From Bacillota bacterium (GTDB taxonomy: Bacteria > Bacillota > Clostridia > Acetivibrionales > DTU013), in assembly GCA_023412915.1 (NCBI GenBank), contig JAEZRE010000020.1, positions 248,001 to 312,000 on the forward strand: 64,000 nucleotides of DNA, given 5' to 3'. Shown piece by piece: positions 33,866 to 41,828 of the stretch. Numbering within the stretch: the stretch's first letter is position 1; each line of letters begins with the position of its first letter. Under the pieces are notes generated by a model. That model made no database searches, was not told the origin of the DNA, and was given only the letters and a program-made list of their open reading frames with translations. The position numbers and the translations under genes are program-made.

Positions 33866-34651
33866 ATGGATACAAAGTTTCTTTTAACAATTATTATAAT
33901 CTCTTTTCTATTAGCAGGTTGTTATAACAATAATACAAGGAATAATTCAACAATTTTTAGCCAAACAAACCAAACAAATTATATAGACCAATCACAAGTG
34001 AATGAATCAATAACAAAGCAAAATAAACCGAATAGTAGTAATGATTTCAACAAATTCTTCTTTAATGATATTGCTTCAAAAAATCACTATACATACAAAG
34101 GAAAAGTTTGGGGTGACAACATTCTTGACCAAGATAATGAGAATGTAGATAGTGATGGTAATGTGTATGTGGTAGCGAATCTCACGATATCTCAAATAGC
34201 AAAGTTAAGAAGAGGAAATATCTATGAACTTGATTTCTCTATTAATGGAGAAAAAAGCAATACTAAAGAGAAGGATGAGAAGGATTATTTATGGGTAACT
34301 GAAGACAAAATATATGATTTCTATCCGTCTGATAGTACATATTCAAAGGATTTTGTAGATGAGAATGGATTATTTAACTATTTAAAGTACGCTCACAATA
34401 TAGAAAAGAACGGTCAATTACCAAGTACTGACGAAACAGAAATTCTTTGCAGTATCGATAATATATATTATGATGATGGTTTTTGGAAAACGGAAATAAA
34501 GGTTAAAAACAATTCTTGTATTTATAATTCAGCTAATGATAGAAATGAGTCTTATAAAAGTTTTGTTTGGGAAGTTGGAAAAGGTCTCATAAGTTATTCA
34601 TGGGATCGAGGTGCGAGTGCAGCGGGAATTGATTTGCAGTTGGTTGAATAA
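33866..34651 (+). CDS. Cassette D lipoprotein, 261 aa
   Basis: Lipobox LLAGC near residues 15-19 (IIIISFLLAGCYNNN), then an Asn/Gln-rich linker of about 45 residues, then a soluble domain with many aromatic and acidic residues. GAGG precedes ATG 33866. No family recognised. Exported and membrane-anchored. Confidence 0.8.
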   Translation: MDTKFLLTIIIISFLLAGCYNNNTRNNSTIFSQTNQTNYIDQSQVNESITKQNKPNSSNDFNKFFFNDIASKNHYTYKGKVWGDNILDQDNENVDSDGNVYVVANLTISQIAKLRRGNIYELDFSINGEKSNTKEKDEKDYLWVTEDKIYDFYPSDSTYSKDFVDENGLFNYLKYAHNIEKNGQLPSTDETEILCSIDNIYYDDGFWKTEIKVKNNSCIYNSANDRNESYKSFVWEVGKGLISYSWDRGASAAGIDLQLVE

Positions 34652-34699
34652 ATGAATTTTGTATTTGAAAACTCATATAAATCTTGCCGAATCCAGTAT

Positions 34700-34728
34700 T
34701 TGACTGTCTGTGTAAATGTTGATAATAT
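34700..34728 (+). promoter_or_regulatory. Internal cassette-type promoter in D
   Basis: TTGACT at 34700-34705, 17-bp spacer GTCTGTGTAAATGTTGA, TAATAT at 34723-34728. It resembles the cassette promoters, including the TTGA just before the -10 box, and marks a likely old cassette junction. Confidence 0.7.
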
Positions 34729-34786
34729 AATCATTATTAGTAGAAGATAACGACTGAAATGTTTATATTTTATGAGGAACTAAATA

Positions 34787-35349
34787 ATGACAAAAGCAGA
34801 AATTAAGAGAATTGTTAATAGTTGTATTGAATTAAGAAATCTTTGTAGGGTGTTTTTTCGATATGATGCTAATTATTGGTATTACTTTCCGCTCATTTCC
34901 AATGATAAGTTATTTTTAGGTGCGGAGGAAGATGATTTTATAATTGATGGGTATTCGATTCGACGCTACACTGACATTAAAAAGGTAGAAATTAAAATGA
35001 TATTTGTATTAAAATCCTACAAAAGGAAGGAATTATTGATAGTATTCAAACCCCTAATGTAGATATTTCAAATTGGGTAACAGTTTTTACTTCTTTGATG
35101 AAAATGAAAAAAAATATCATCGTAGAAAAAGAAAATCTTAATGATGATGAATCGGAATTTGTAATTGGAAGGATAGAGAGGGTATACAAAGAATTCGCTT
35201 ATGTTCGGCATTTTGATGCGGATGGGGTATGGCAGGATGAACCATATAAGATTCCATATTCAGAGATTACAAGTGTTTCATTTGGAACACGGTATGTTGA
35301 CATTTTTTCAAAATATCTTGATGAAATACCTTCAAAAGGCAACATATAA
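34787..35349 (+). pseudogene. Hypothetical cargo gene split by a frameshift
   Basis: ATG 34787 opens a frame that runs to 35062. A second frame, lacking its own start signal, runs on to 35349. The two fit one protein: the second frame read upstream continues as KEGIIDSIQTPNVDISNWV into EKENLNDDESEFVIGRIERV, a natural continuation after DIKKVEIK. The shift lies between about 34990 and 35030 in an A-rich stretch. The intact product would be about 185 residues, soluble. Sequencing error or programmed shift cannot be excluded. Confidence 0.65.
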
Positions 35350-35384
35350 TCCATATTACCAACACCAATAATTGAGGCGCTGTT

Positions 35385-35711
35385 TTGAAAAAGAGATTAG
35401 AAAAAAAGTTACACAAAAAGTATTTAAGTGATATTGTATGTGATATTAGCCAATCTTCGGTATGGAGAAAACGATTATTTGAATCGCTATACGATACAAA
35501 ATACCTTATAAGTATTGAAAATTCAGCAGAACTACCCCAATATATAAAAACCCCTATACTGAAATATAATTTAAGATACTTTGTTTCAAAAATTGAAGGG
35601 ATAGTAGATGACTGGGATTTCTATTATGATGGGGGAGTACTCTTTAGATTTGAAGCAGTGAAGTATGGAAGCATCCATGGCTATTCTTTCAATAATACAG
35701 AAGTTATATGA
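35385..35711 (+). CDS. Cassette D hypothetical protein, 108 aa
   Basis: TTG 35385 after GAGGCGC. Basic N-terminus (KKRLEKKLHKKYLSDI), then a mixed fold with an acidic aromatic stretch (DDWDFYYDGGVLFRFEA). A remnant of the same family is at 32128. No known function. Confidence 0.65.
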   Translation: MKKRLEKKLHKKYLSDIVCDISQSSVWRKRLFESLYDTKYLISIENSAELPQYIKTPILKYNLRYFVSKIEGIVDDWDFYYDGGVLFRFEAVKYGSIHGYSFNNTEVI

Positions 35712-35758
35712 AAATGTGTTAGCCATAACAATTCCATAATACATACTCGGAGGATAAT

Positions 35759-36205
35759 ATGAAGTCAAGCATATCATTAGAAAACATCTGGTCGGATAGT
35801 GATGTGGTAGAATTGAACATTGTAGCTAATGACGGAAAATCAAGTTTTACAAATACTGTATATGTTTCATATTTAGAAATTGATAATTTAATTAATGGAT
35901 TAGATATTTTCAAAACTCATATTTACGGTGGAATATACGATATAGAACTTGGTAAATTTGGACCTGAGTATGCCAATGGGGCGTTCTATGGGAGGTTACA
36001 CTTTAACGTTAATAAGCGTGGGGAAATATATGTTAGTATCAGAATGCAAACAGACTTCTTCGACTTTGGGATAAAAAAAGTAGCGAGTGAAGTTGTTATA
36101 TATATGATTACTGAGCCAGCATTGCTTGATAATTTTATATATAAGCTTAAACTTATTAGCAAAGAGTTAGGAAATATAGCTATGTTGGAATGTATTGAAT
36201 TGTAG
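35759..36205 (+). CDS. Cassette D hypothetical protein, 148 aa
   Basis: ATG 35759 after CGGAGG. Soluble, beta-rich N-terminal half with GGIYDIELGKFGPEYANGAF, and a helical C-terminus. No family that I can name. It sits between two AACAAATCCAT-type motifs. Confidence 0.7.
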   Translation: MKSSISLENIWSDSDVVELNIVANDGKSSFTNTVYVSYLEIDNLINGLDIFKTHIYGGIYDIELGKFGPEYANGAFYGRLHFNVNKRGEIYVSIRMQTDFFDFGIKKVASEVVIYMITEPALLDNFIYKLKLISKELGNIAMLECIEL

Positions 36206-36344
36206 CACTTTTCAAAAAACGTAACTGCCACAAATCCATTTTTGGGGTGCTGGAATTGCCCTTGGACTCAACTGCATTTTTACCTTGACGATTTAGATTA
36301 CAAAATATAACATTAAATTTGAATAAACTAATAAGAGGTTTTAT

Positions 36345-37139
36345 ATGAAAATCTACATAAGTGCTGATATTGAAGGCATTACAGGCATAGTAAATTGGGA
36401 TGAAGCAACAAGATGGAAACCTGATTACCCACCTTTTTGCGAAGAGTTAATGCGAGAAGTTGTTTCTGCATGCGAAGGTGCAAATAATGCTGGAGCAAAA
36501 GAAATATGGATAAAAGATGCACATGGAGTAGGAAGAAACTTGAGTTTTACGGGACTGCCATCCAATACAACTTTAATCCGTTCTTTCAGCGGGCATCCTT
36601 TTTGCATGATGCAGGAACTCGACAATACCTTTGATGCCGTGGTCATGGTAGGTTACCATTCATATGCAGGTTCAGATGGAAACCCGTTGTCCCATACTTT
36701 AGAAGATGATATGGCATATATTAAGATTAATGGCGAATTTGCAAGTGAATTTTTAATAAATGCATATACAGCCTCGTTGGTAGGAGTTCCCGTGGTTTTT
36801 GTCAGCGGAGATGCTGAATTGTGTAAAAATATCTATAAGGTTAATCCTAATATAAAGACTGTTGAAACCAGTAAATGTAAGGGAAATTCAGTTATTTGCA
36901 AACACCCTGATGTTGTAAATAGTAACATAAAAGAAGGGGTTGAAGCATCTTTAAAGACCCAATTCCGAGATTGCATACCGTTACCTGGGCATTTCGAGGT
37001 GGAATTATCATATAATTTACATACTAAGGCTTATAAGAGTTCATTCTACCCTGGCATGAAACAGATTACCTCAAAAAATCTTGAATTTACATCAAGTGAT
37101 TATTTCGAAGTTTTGAGGATGCTTTCATTTGTTGTGTGA
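36345..37139 (+). CDS. M55 family D-aminopeptidase (DppA-like), 264 aa
   Basis: The zinc ligands of the family are visible: D8 and E10 in SADIEG, H60 in KDAHG, H105 in GYHS, with a further acidic ligand expected near E131. Length is normal. DppA enzymes cleave D-amino-acid dipeptides in a decameric cytosolic complex. AGAGG precedes ATG 36345. It is one of only two cargo genes in the array with a recognised enzyme family. Confidence 0.92.
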   Translation: MKIYISADIEGITGIVNWDEATRWKPDYPPFCEELMREVVSACEGANNAGAKEIWIKDAHGVGRNLSFTGLPSNTTLIRSFSGHPFCMMQELDNTFDAVVMVGYHSYAGSDGNPLSHTLEDDMAYIKINGEFASEFLINAYTASLVGVPVVFVSGDAELCKNIYKVNPNIKTVETSKCKGNSVICKHPDVVNSNIKEGVEASLKTQFRDCIPLPGHFEVELSYNLHTKAYKSSFYPGMKQITSKNLEFTSSDYFEVLRMLSFVV

Positions 37140-37248
37140 AAATGGAGTTCTGGTTGTAATAAACTCTAAGGTACCCTTGTTATAAACTATGAACTAATGG
37201 TTATTTCTACGGCCTTACCGATAAACGGGAATTTATGGGGGAAAACAG

Positions 37249-37998
37249 ATGGATTATACAGAGGTTAATGCAAATACGATAGACAAATGGATCGAAAAAG
37301 GATGGGTGTGGGGTGTGCCAATTTCCCATGAGCAGTTTGTTGATGCGCTCAACGGCGAATGGTCGATGCTCTTGACACCGACTAAACCGGTTCCTAAAGA
37401 CTGGTATCCGGATGTAAAAGGCAAAAGAGTTCTCGGTCTTGCTTCAGGTGGCGGACAACAAATGCCTATTTTTGCTGCGCTTGGCGCCGAATGTACAGTT
37501 CTCGATTATTCAGAGAAGCAGATAAAAAGCGAGTTGCTTGTTGCGGAAAGAGAAGGATATAAAATCAACGCTATACGGGCAGACATGACTAAGCCGTTGG
37601 CTTTTGATGAAAATTCATTCGATCTGGTCTTTCATCCCGTATCAAACTGCTATATCGAAGATGTCATGCATGTTTGGAAAGAATGTTATCGTATACTGAA
37701 AAAAGGTGGCAGACTAATGGCGGGATTGGATAATGGGGTTAATTTCCTTTTCGATGATGGAGATGAAAAGGTAATTAAATATCACCTGCCGTTTAATCCG
37801 CTGAAAGACAGGGAGCTACTAAAGGCATTGGAAAAAGACGATTCCGGAATTCAGTTTTCGCATACACTCGAAGAGCAGATCCGCGGGCAACTAAAGGTCG
37901 GATTTACGCTTCTCGATCTTTATGAAGACACGAATGGGGAGGGCTTTCTTCAAGAATATGGTGTGCCGACATTCTGGGCAACATTGGCTGTAAAATAA
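37249..37998 (+). CDS. Class I SAM-dependent methyltransferase, 249 aa
   Basis: The SAM-binding glycine loop is LGLASGGGQQMP, followed by CTVLDYSEKQ (acidic ribose ligand), RADMTKPL and the FHPVSNCYIEDV motif. Methyl acceptor unknown. GGGGG upstream of ATG 37249. Its base composition is closer to the host average than to the other cargo genes, hinting at a separate origin. Confidence 0.9.
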   Translation: MDYTEVNANTIDKWIEKGWVWGVPISHEQFVDALNGEWSMLLTPTKPVPKDWYPDVKGKRVLGLASGGGQQMPIFAALGAECTVLDYSEKQIKSELLVAEREGYKINAIRADMTKPLAFDENSFDLVFHPVSNCYIEDVMHVWKECYRILKKGGRLMAGLDNGVNFLFDDGDEKVIKYHLPFNPLKDRELLKALEKDDSGIQFSHTLEEQIRGQLKVGFTLLDLYEDTNGEGFLQEYGVPTFWATLAVK

Positions 37999-38028
37999 TC
38001 TGATTATATAATTGGAGTTAAAAGCATT

Positions 38029-38289
38029 ATGACTACCAAATATAGAAAGACAAAGTTGAAGAAAATGCCTTCTCTTAAAAAAATACTTTCAGGAGTAGGG
38101 GTATTTATCATCTTGAATTTAGTACTTCTATTTATTGGACCTAAACATGGTAAACCATTACTTCAAGAATACCCAACCCAACCAATCATTGCAGTATTAG
38201 TGTCTTTAGTTTATACCTCATTAGCCTTTGCCTTCGCGATTTTCATTTGGATACCATTAAAAAGTTGGTTTATGAAAATTACTTCATAG
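38029..38289 (+). CDS. Small membrane protein, 86 aa
   Basis: Two hydrophobic helices (SGVGVFIILNLVLLFIG and VSLVYTSLAFAFAIFIWI) after a basic N-terminus. GGAG lies upstream. No family known. Confidence 0.72.
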   Translation: MTTKYRKTKLKKMPSLKKILSGVGVFIILNLVLLFIGPKHGKPLLQEYPTQPIIAVLVSLVYTSLAFAFAIFIWIPLKSWFMKITS

Positions 38290-38332
38290 AATATGTTGAA
38301 TTTGCGAAGTGGGGGATAGATAGGATTTTATT

Positions 38333-38824
38333 ATGAAATTCCTGAATATTTTAAAAAAAGAATTAATATCTGTGGCTTATAAAAATAAAGGTGAAACCTT
38401 GATATATAAAGAGTATGGCAATATATTGTATTGCTATTGTACATGGCATAATGGGTTTAGATTATATACGGATAGTATTACAAATTGGATAAATTCAAAA
38501 AGCCCAATCGATATAGCACAGAGAGTTTATATTGCCAGGAATATACTCCTGAGATGCAAGAGAAATGATAAAAAGATAATTTTGGTCATTAATTCATCAG
38601 ACCCTGGTGCATTAGGATTTGAAAACTTAATTTACGATAAAGATATATGGAGTTTATGCATAGGTATAGAATACGTTGGTGTTGAGAGTAAAAGAAAGAT
38701 ATTGGAAAGTAAAATTGAAAAAGCATTAGAATCTGGTGAAGTATGTGAAATAAATGGTATTGAGATAAAATCAATAAATGATTTCAGAATGGTTACAGAG
38801 CATATGAAATTTACTGATGCTTAA
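38333..38824 (+). CDS. Cassette D hypothetical protein, 163 aa
   Basis: ATG 38333; soluble, Lys/Ile-rich, with a CYCTWHNGFRLY segment near residue 35 and a helical C-terminus. The ribosome site is weak. No family recognised. Confidence 0.65.
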   Translation: MKFLNILKKELISVAYKNKGETLIYKEYGNILYCYCTWHNGFRLYTDSITNWINSKSPIDIAQRVYIARNILLRCKRNDKKIILVINSSDPGALGFENLIYDKDIWSLCIGIEYVGVESKRKILESKIEKALESGEVCEINGIEIKSINDFRMVTEHMKFTDA

Positions 38825-38921
38825 GAAAGCCACTAAACTGTTTTAAATATGCATCCACGGAAATCCTTATTTGTTTTATTGTTACTGTCGGGTTGGCAAA
38901 TTATTTCAAGGAGATTTTCAT

Positions 38922-39443
38922 TTGGCAACACATTTTAGAATGCACTCTGACCATAATAACTCTGATGAATGGTTAAGTATGTCTAATGGTGGAACAGCGG
39001 TATTTCTATCTGCACTTGTTTTAAGTGGGTCAAGGTTAGCAAAGAAGAAAAAAGAAAAAGAATTAATAGTTTGGATTAGCGAACATGATGATACGGTTAG
39101 AGGAAGAGGTTGTAATGAATTTGATATAAGTGAAATACCTTGGGATTTTGATAATTTTGAAAAAGAAAGAGGTTTTATTATAAATGTTATCGACGGGGTA
39201 AAGAATAAGCTCGGATGGGAAACTCTTGATTATAAACCCAACGAATCTCTTGTATTTACATATTTAGATACTTTTAAAAGATTGCTTATGAATTTTAAGT
39301 CAGAGTATATTGATAAGAAAGCCTATCATTCTTGGAAAGAAGAAAATAAAGACCCCAGGGTTGCTATACCCGAAGGATTTCCTAAATGTCAAAAGCATGG
39401 TACACTTTTGTATTGGAACGGGTGCATTGTCTGTAATGATTAA
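38922..39443 (+). CDS. Hypothetical protein with C-terminal zinc ribbon, 173 aa
   Basis: TTG 38922 lies 7 nt after AAGGAG, a better start than the upstream frame opening. A central IVWISEHDDT segment precedes a C-terminal zinc-ribbon-like CQKHGTLLYWNGCIVC. Last cargo gene before the array end. Confidence 0.7.
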   Translation: MATHFRMHSDHNNSDEWLSMSNGGTAVFLSALVLSGSRLAKKKKEKELIVWISEHDDTVRGRGCNEFDISEIPWDFDNFEKERGFIINVIDGVKNKLGWETLDYKPNESLVFTYLDTFKRLLMNFKSEYIDKKAYHSWKEENKDPRVAIPEGFPKCQKHGTLLYWNGCIVCND

Positions 39444-39503
39444 ATATGACTCGTAATTTCCGAGAGATCTGAACTGGACCTAATCCATAATACACGAAAG
39501 ACT

Positions 39504-39645
39504 CCATAACACATTCACCCAATAGTTTATAAGCTGATTAAATGTGTTGGAACAATGTATTCAGGTCGTGAAGTGCAGTTGTGAAGAGCTATCAAAATTT
39601 ATCTACAGCAGCTTCTTATCAATACTTTCGAGGCTTTGATTGTAA
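39504..39645 (+). repeat. Conserved cassette right end, copy D
   Basis: Shares ACATTCACCCAATAGTTTA, AACAATGTATTCAGG and ATCAATACTTTCGAGG with the other right ends. AATCCATAATACACGAAAGAC just before it is related to the inter-gene motif. Confidence 0.78.
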
Positions 39646-39690
39646 TGACTCGTAATCAGCAGGTCGGGGGTCCGATTCCGTCCACCAGCT
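39646..39690 (+). repeat. Core repeat 5 (most diverged, 43/48 over the full core)
   Basis: Differences include TCGTAA for TTGTAA in the anticodon loop, TCCGATT for TTCGATT in the T-loop, and loss of the CTCCA end. It is the array's distal end. Confidence 0.9.
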
Positions 39691-39697
39691 TTTAGAT

Positions 39698-40384
39698 CTA
39701 CCCGGTAATCATGCCATCGGCAGAAACCGTTTGAAATTTTCTTTCTGCCAAATCGAAACCGATAAAAACGTAGAACCCCAGAACAAAGCTAAATCCGCTC
39801 GCGGAAAACACGCTGATCCTCTCCATGATGCCAAAGTAAGCCGAAGGAGCGATTCCAATGCCAATCGTGCCGATAATCAAGCAGCAAAGGCTGATTGTTG
39901 CAAATATGGCGATCGATTGGCATCTGCGATTCCTGTAGCCGCCAACCATGATCACAACCAGCGAGGAAACGGATAGAATCACGACAGCGGGTGTTATCAC
40001 AAAAGTATGTATGATATCTTGAAAAGTGCCTACGTAGCCGCTTTCCGTGAGTGGGAACAAGGTATACCCCATATTATTGATCCAACTCAAAACGGCAAAG
40101 AGATATATGCCGACTCGGAGAGTTCTGTTCAGACGATTTTGAACGTACAGGCAAGCCAGCGTAACGAATACGAGTCCGCAGGCGCTGGATACGGTAGTGA
40201 ACTGTGCCCAGAGCTCACGGGAAGGGGCATTCTGTGCAAACAGATCGCTTATTGGCTGGCTCATCCAGTTATAGCCTGGATAGGCGCTCGGCGAGATAGC
40301 GTTGGCGAACAGGGATATGATAAAGCCCGCTACCCCCAACAGTCCCAACCAATTTTCCAGTTTTCTGCTCTTCAAGTAATTCAT
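39698..40384 (-). CDS. DUF998-type membrane protein, 228 aa
   Basis: Six hydrophobic helices and the family segment NAISPSAYPGYNWMSQPISDL. Members have no assigned function. It is not AT-rich like the cargo and faces the array, so it is probably resident chromosome. Its stop lies 8 nt from core repeat 5. Confidence 0.85.
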   Translation of the reverse strand: MNYLKSRKLENWLGLLGVAGFIISLFANAISPSAYPGYNWMSQPISDLFAQNAPSRELWAQFTTVSSACGLVFVTLACLYVQNRLNRTLRVGIYLFAVLSWINNMGYTLFPLTESGYVGTFQDIIHTFVITPAVVILSVSSLVVIMVGGYRNRRCQSIAIFATISLCCLIIGTIGIGIAPSAYFGIMERISVFSASGFSFVLGFYVFIGFDLAERKFQTVSADGMITG

Positions 40385-40500
40385 ACTGGCACCCTCACTG
40401 TCCCAGATGGTTTTACTATCTGACTAAACGTATCATATAAACCAAAATATGTCAAAGAATTTTCCGCAACTCCTTCAACGATAGCCTGTATAATAAACCT

Positions 40501-40560
40501 GCGCTCCTGGCATCGGCGGACAGCGCAGCAAAGCGTTGCGTCGTTCCGTCTACCAGCCCC
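40501..40560 (+). repeat. Decayed element G4 with partial tRNA-Thr end
   Basis: GC core remnant plus a 20-nt degraded T-arm/acceptor copy. It shows that the tRNA-end elements once extended past the present array end. Confidence 0.6.
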
Positions 40561-40713
40561 GGTATGGCCGGCTTTTATAACCATATCAGTAATTGCATGT
40601 AAAAAGAGTAAAGCCTTTTGATATTAATTCACTAATATCACGTATCAGGCAATGTACCTTGCGGCACAAGCCTTAAAGGGTTACTCCCCTGAGACTTTGT
40701 GCAAGAATAATAA

Positions 40714-40751
40714 AGAGAAACAACCTATTTCAAAGGATAGGTTGTTTCTCT
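40714..40751. terminator. Terminator between convergent ends
   Basis: A perfect 15-bp stem AGAGAAACAACCTAT/ATAGGTTGTTTCTCT with an 8-nt loop. It serves the minus-strand sugar operon that ends at 40803; on the plus strand it resembles tRNA-associated terminators in the array. Confidence 0.8.
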
Positions 40752-40802
40752 TGCAGAAATGCAGACGGAATAGCACCAGTGGCTGGCACTTTGCCGACGG
40801 CT

Positions 40803-41789
40803 TTATTTCGACCAGTCGATAACTATCCCCATGGTTTCTCCGCGTTGTGTCTCGGTGATGTCATACGCCTCCCGGATCTGCTCGGGAGAGAAATAATGTG
40901 TATTCAGGCCTTCCAGATTGAATTTGCCGCGCTGAACCAGTGAAAAGAACAGTCTTGTTATGTTGTTTATATTCCAGTCCGCATTTTCATGGTGGTCATG
41001 AGCGCCGACAATATGCAGTCCGCGGGTGATTACGTCTTTGGTGAGATGCTGCGAGGTAGGTGTGCCTGTGTCTCCGAGAACAACGACCGTACCGAAGTCG
41101 GCGCATACCTCCAGTGCACTGGAAAAAACAGCCGCATTTCCTGTTGTATCTATTACAATAGAGGGAAGTTTGCCGTTGTTTGCCGCTTTTATTTCTTCAA
41201 CGGCTTCGCTGACGGGTTTGTTGATCGTTGCGGTAGCCCCGCCTGACAGGGCAAGCTGCAGCCGTTTTTCAACCATATCGGCAACGATCACTTTTTCCGA
41301 GCCCGCGGCGACTGCCCACCGCAGCGTCATTTGTCCGATAGGGCCGGCGCCGATGACGAGAACATCCGAACCGAGTGTATAACGTGCAACGCGCGCTCCC
41401 ATTGCGGTGATTTTTGCAAGCGCAAACCATACGGATTGCCGCAGGTCGATTCCGGGAGTGATTGGCACGCATTCCTCTTCGTTGATAACATGGCATGACG
41501 CGTGGGTGCAGCGGCAGGCGACGAGGTCTCCCGGTTTCAGGGAGGTGACCCTCGGTCCTGTTTCCATAACCGTTCCAACGACTGAGTAGCCCGGATAAAA
41601 GGGATACTGGACCCACTTGTCGAAATGGCTGCCTGCCTCAAACCTTCTGTGCAGGACAATTGTTTCGGTACCGGTGCTCAACATCGAATAATTTGTGCGT
41701 ATCAGTACCTTTCCTTCCGAGACAGCCTCAGGTTCGAAAGCCTCGATGGAGATATTGTTATTTCCATTGAAAACAATACGTTTTTCCAT
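40803..41789 (-). CDS. Zinc-type MDR dehydrogenase, 328 aa
   Basis: GroES-like N-terminal domain (YSMLSTGTETIVLH, CRCTHASCHVINEEECV) and a Rossmann domain with the loop VIGAGPIGQM. The family oxidises polyols or similar alcohols with NAD(P). GGAGGG precedes ATG 41789. Last gene of the minus-strand sugar operon. Confidence 0.9.
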   Translation of the reverse strand: MEKRIVFNGNNNISIEAFEPEAVSEGKVLIRTNYSMLSTGTETIVLHRRFEAGSHFDKWVQYPFYPGYSVVGTVMETGPRVTSLKPGDLVACRCTHASCHVINEEECVPITPGIDLRQSVWFALAKITAMGARVARYTLGSDVLVIGAGPIGQMTLRWAVAAGSEKVIVADMVEKRLQLALSGGATATINKPVSEAVEEIKAANNGKLPSIVIDTTGNAAVFSSALEVCADFGTVVVLGDTGTPTSQHLTKDVITRGLHIVGAHDHHENADWNINNITRLFFSLVQRGKFNLEGLNTHYFSPEQIREAYDITETQRGETMGIVIDWSK

Positions 41790-41828
41790 AATATAACCCT
41801 CCAATAAATATAAAGCGATATTGTATTT

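Larger units (their letters stand above)
32607..39690 (+). mobile_element. Cassette D (large, probably composite) of the tRNA-Thr array
   Basis: The left end (32607 to about 32760) matches A-C. Promoter at 32850-32878. About a dozen cargo genes follow. A second copy of the cassette-type promoter lies at 34700-34728, and AACAAATCCATAATAC-like motifs recur between genes (33107, 35722, 36222, 39481). It therefore looks like several cassettes fused after loss of internal cores. Right end 39504-39645, core repeat 5 at 39646. Confidence 0.72.
40385..40802. other. Non-coding stretch with decayed G-element pieces
   Basis: 418 nt without a gene. At 40501-40540 a damaged GC core (GCGGACAGCGCAGCAAAGCG) is followed at 40541-40560 by a partial tRNA-Thr end (TCGTTCCGTCTACCAGC). 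At about 40655 ACCTTGCGGCACAAGCC resembles the interior of G3, and at about 40756 GCAGAAATGCAGACGGAAT resembles its left flank. The terminator at 40714-40751 lies between. The order differs from G3, so this is a rearranged remnant. Confidence 0.6.

Noticed and set aside
27188..39690. CRISPR array
   Set aside because: Repeats are a tRNA half, spacings range from 1.4 to 7 kb and contain genes, and no cas genes are present.
27188..39690. Classical integron or prophage
   Set aside because: No IntI, no attC-like palindromes, and no phage structural, replication or integrase genes. The core is a tRNA half instead.
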